A DNA stretch of 64,000 bases from a bacterium BMS3Abin03 (lineage in GTDB: Bacteria; Bacteroidota; Ignavibacteria; Ignavibacteriales; Ignavibacteriaceae). This document shows, piece by piece, positions 63,757 to 64,000 of the stretch. The notes beneath the pieces were generated by a model. That model was not told where the DNA came from. It did not search any database and saw only the letters and a program-made list of their open reading frames with translations. The stretch is from positions 1 to 64,000 of the forward strand of contig BDSV01000044.1 of NCBI GenBank assembly GCA_002898075.1, written 5' to 3'. The position numbers and the translations under genes are program-made. The stretch's first letter is position 1. Every line of letters starts with the position of its first letter.

Positions 63757-63787
63757 AACCCCCGTCTTTTTAAGCGGGGGTTTTTTA
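63757..63787 (+). terminator. Second rho-independent terminator of the tandem riboswitch
   Basis: AACCCCCG (63757-63764) and CGGGGGTT (63775-63782) form an eight-base-pair stem with loop TCTTTTTAAG, followed by a T run. The loop and flanks are complementary to the second aptamer's 3' segment. Confidence 0.88.
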
Positions 63788-63847
63788 TTTGCAGTTACTG
63801 AAAAAAATTTTTGGTCATTAACAAAATAAATGAAAGGGAAAATACAA

Positions 63848-64000
63848 ATGAATGAAATAACATCAATACTCGAATCGATCCCGGTGGATCCTTTGACTGG
63901 TGCTATTGCAGTTCCTATATATCAAACTTCTACTTATGTACAGGAAGCTCCAAATGTTAATAAGGGATTTGATTATACGCGGACAAATAACCCAACTCGT
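63848..64000 (+). CDS. Cys/Met metabolism PLP-dependent enzyme, 3' end outside window
   Basis: The first 51 codons of a transsulfuration-type enzyme (cystathionine gamma-synthase, O-acetylhomoserine sulfhydrylase or methionine gamma-lyase group). VDPLTGAIAVPIYQTSTYVQ and GFDYTRTNNPTR are the family's N-terminal motifs that bind PLP phosphate from the partner subunit. AAAGGGAAAA provides the ribosome-binding site. The tandem SAM-II leader indicates that the gene is repressed when S-adenosylmethionine is abundant, favouring a biosynthetic role in methionine formation. The visible part is too short to choose among family members. Confidence 0.9.
   Translation, partial: MNEITSILESIPVDPLTGAIAVPIYQTSTYVQEAPNVNKGFDYTRTNNPTR

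Noticed and set aside
1-64000. tRNA, rRNA, tmRNA and RNase P genes
   Set aside because: Searched by eye for T-loop and other conserved cores in the gaps and found none; a covariance search would be needed to be certain.

Overview
The window looks like chromosomal DNA of an Ignavibacteria-type member of the Bacteroidota/Chlorobi group. This rests on a type IX secretion (T9SS) C-terminal sorting domain with the EQNYPNPFNPSTTIKY signature, a SusC-like TonB receptor, a DUF3098-like membrane protein, a fused transaldolase/phosphoglucose isomerase, SAM-II riboswitches, AT-rich composition and intergenic regions full of short palindromic repeats. That placement is inference from gene content, because no rRNA or tRNA gene was seen.

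Layout. 1-6.9 kb (minus): two secreted proteins, one cut by the window edge, and a TonB-dependent receptor. 7.2-15.7 kb (minus): housekeeping genes trxA, a FabI/FabL-like reductase, dnaE, dut, a flippase, nadC and a hotdog thioesterase. 16.0-32.8 kb (minus): a 14-gene surface-polysaccharide cluster running from a Wzz-type chain-length protein through glycosyltransferases, a Wzx-type flippase, a Wzy/WaaL-type polymerase or ligase and an intact polyprenyl-phosphate sugar transferase, ending in accA. 33.0-35.4 kb (plus): an RNA-rich stretch with a leader that can fold two ways, an 82-residue orphan, an sRNA or attenuator candidate under a near-consensus promoter, a DUF3098-like protein, a solitary EutN/CcmL-type vertex protein and dprA. 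35.5-45.6 kb (minus): a deacetylase-like lipoprotein, rarA, an ftsB/divIC-like gene, ddl, a class II aldolase, a Gfo/Idh/MocA oxidoreductase, metF and a penicillin acylase. 45.8-50.5 kb (minus): argH, argG, argR, a decayed argJ (possibly argJ-argB) remnant and argC. 51.4-62.8 kb (plus): a GH63-like glucosidase and a sugar phosphate cluster (gnd, zwf, pgl, glk, tal-pgi, HAD phosphatase). 63.5-64.0 kb (plus): a tandem pair of SAM-II riboswitches, each with its own terminator, in front of a truncated Cys/Met-metabolism PLP enzyme.

How the genes work together. zwf, pgl and gnd form the oxidative pentose phosphate branch; glk supplies glucose 6-phosphate and tal-pgi links back to glycolysis. The polysaccharide cluster contains initiation, assembly, flipping, polymerisation and length-control functions, but no Wza-type exporter. 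The arg cluster keeps argC, argG, argH and argR intact, while the acetyl-transfer (and perhaps kinase) step survives only as a fragment.

The strongest candidates for new biology are RNA or repeat based: the tandem SAM-II array with two antiterminator/terminator switches; a four-copy ~90-bp dispersed repeat whose stem shows one compensatory base-pair change and whose copies touch gene ends; a relic of that repeat plus SAM-II module in front of an unrelated glucosidase gene; and the two structured RNAs at 33.1 and 33.6 kb.
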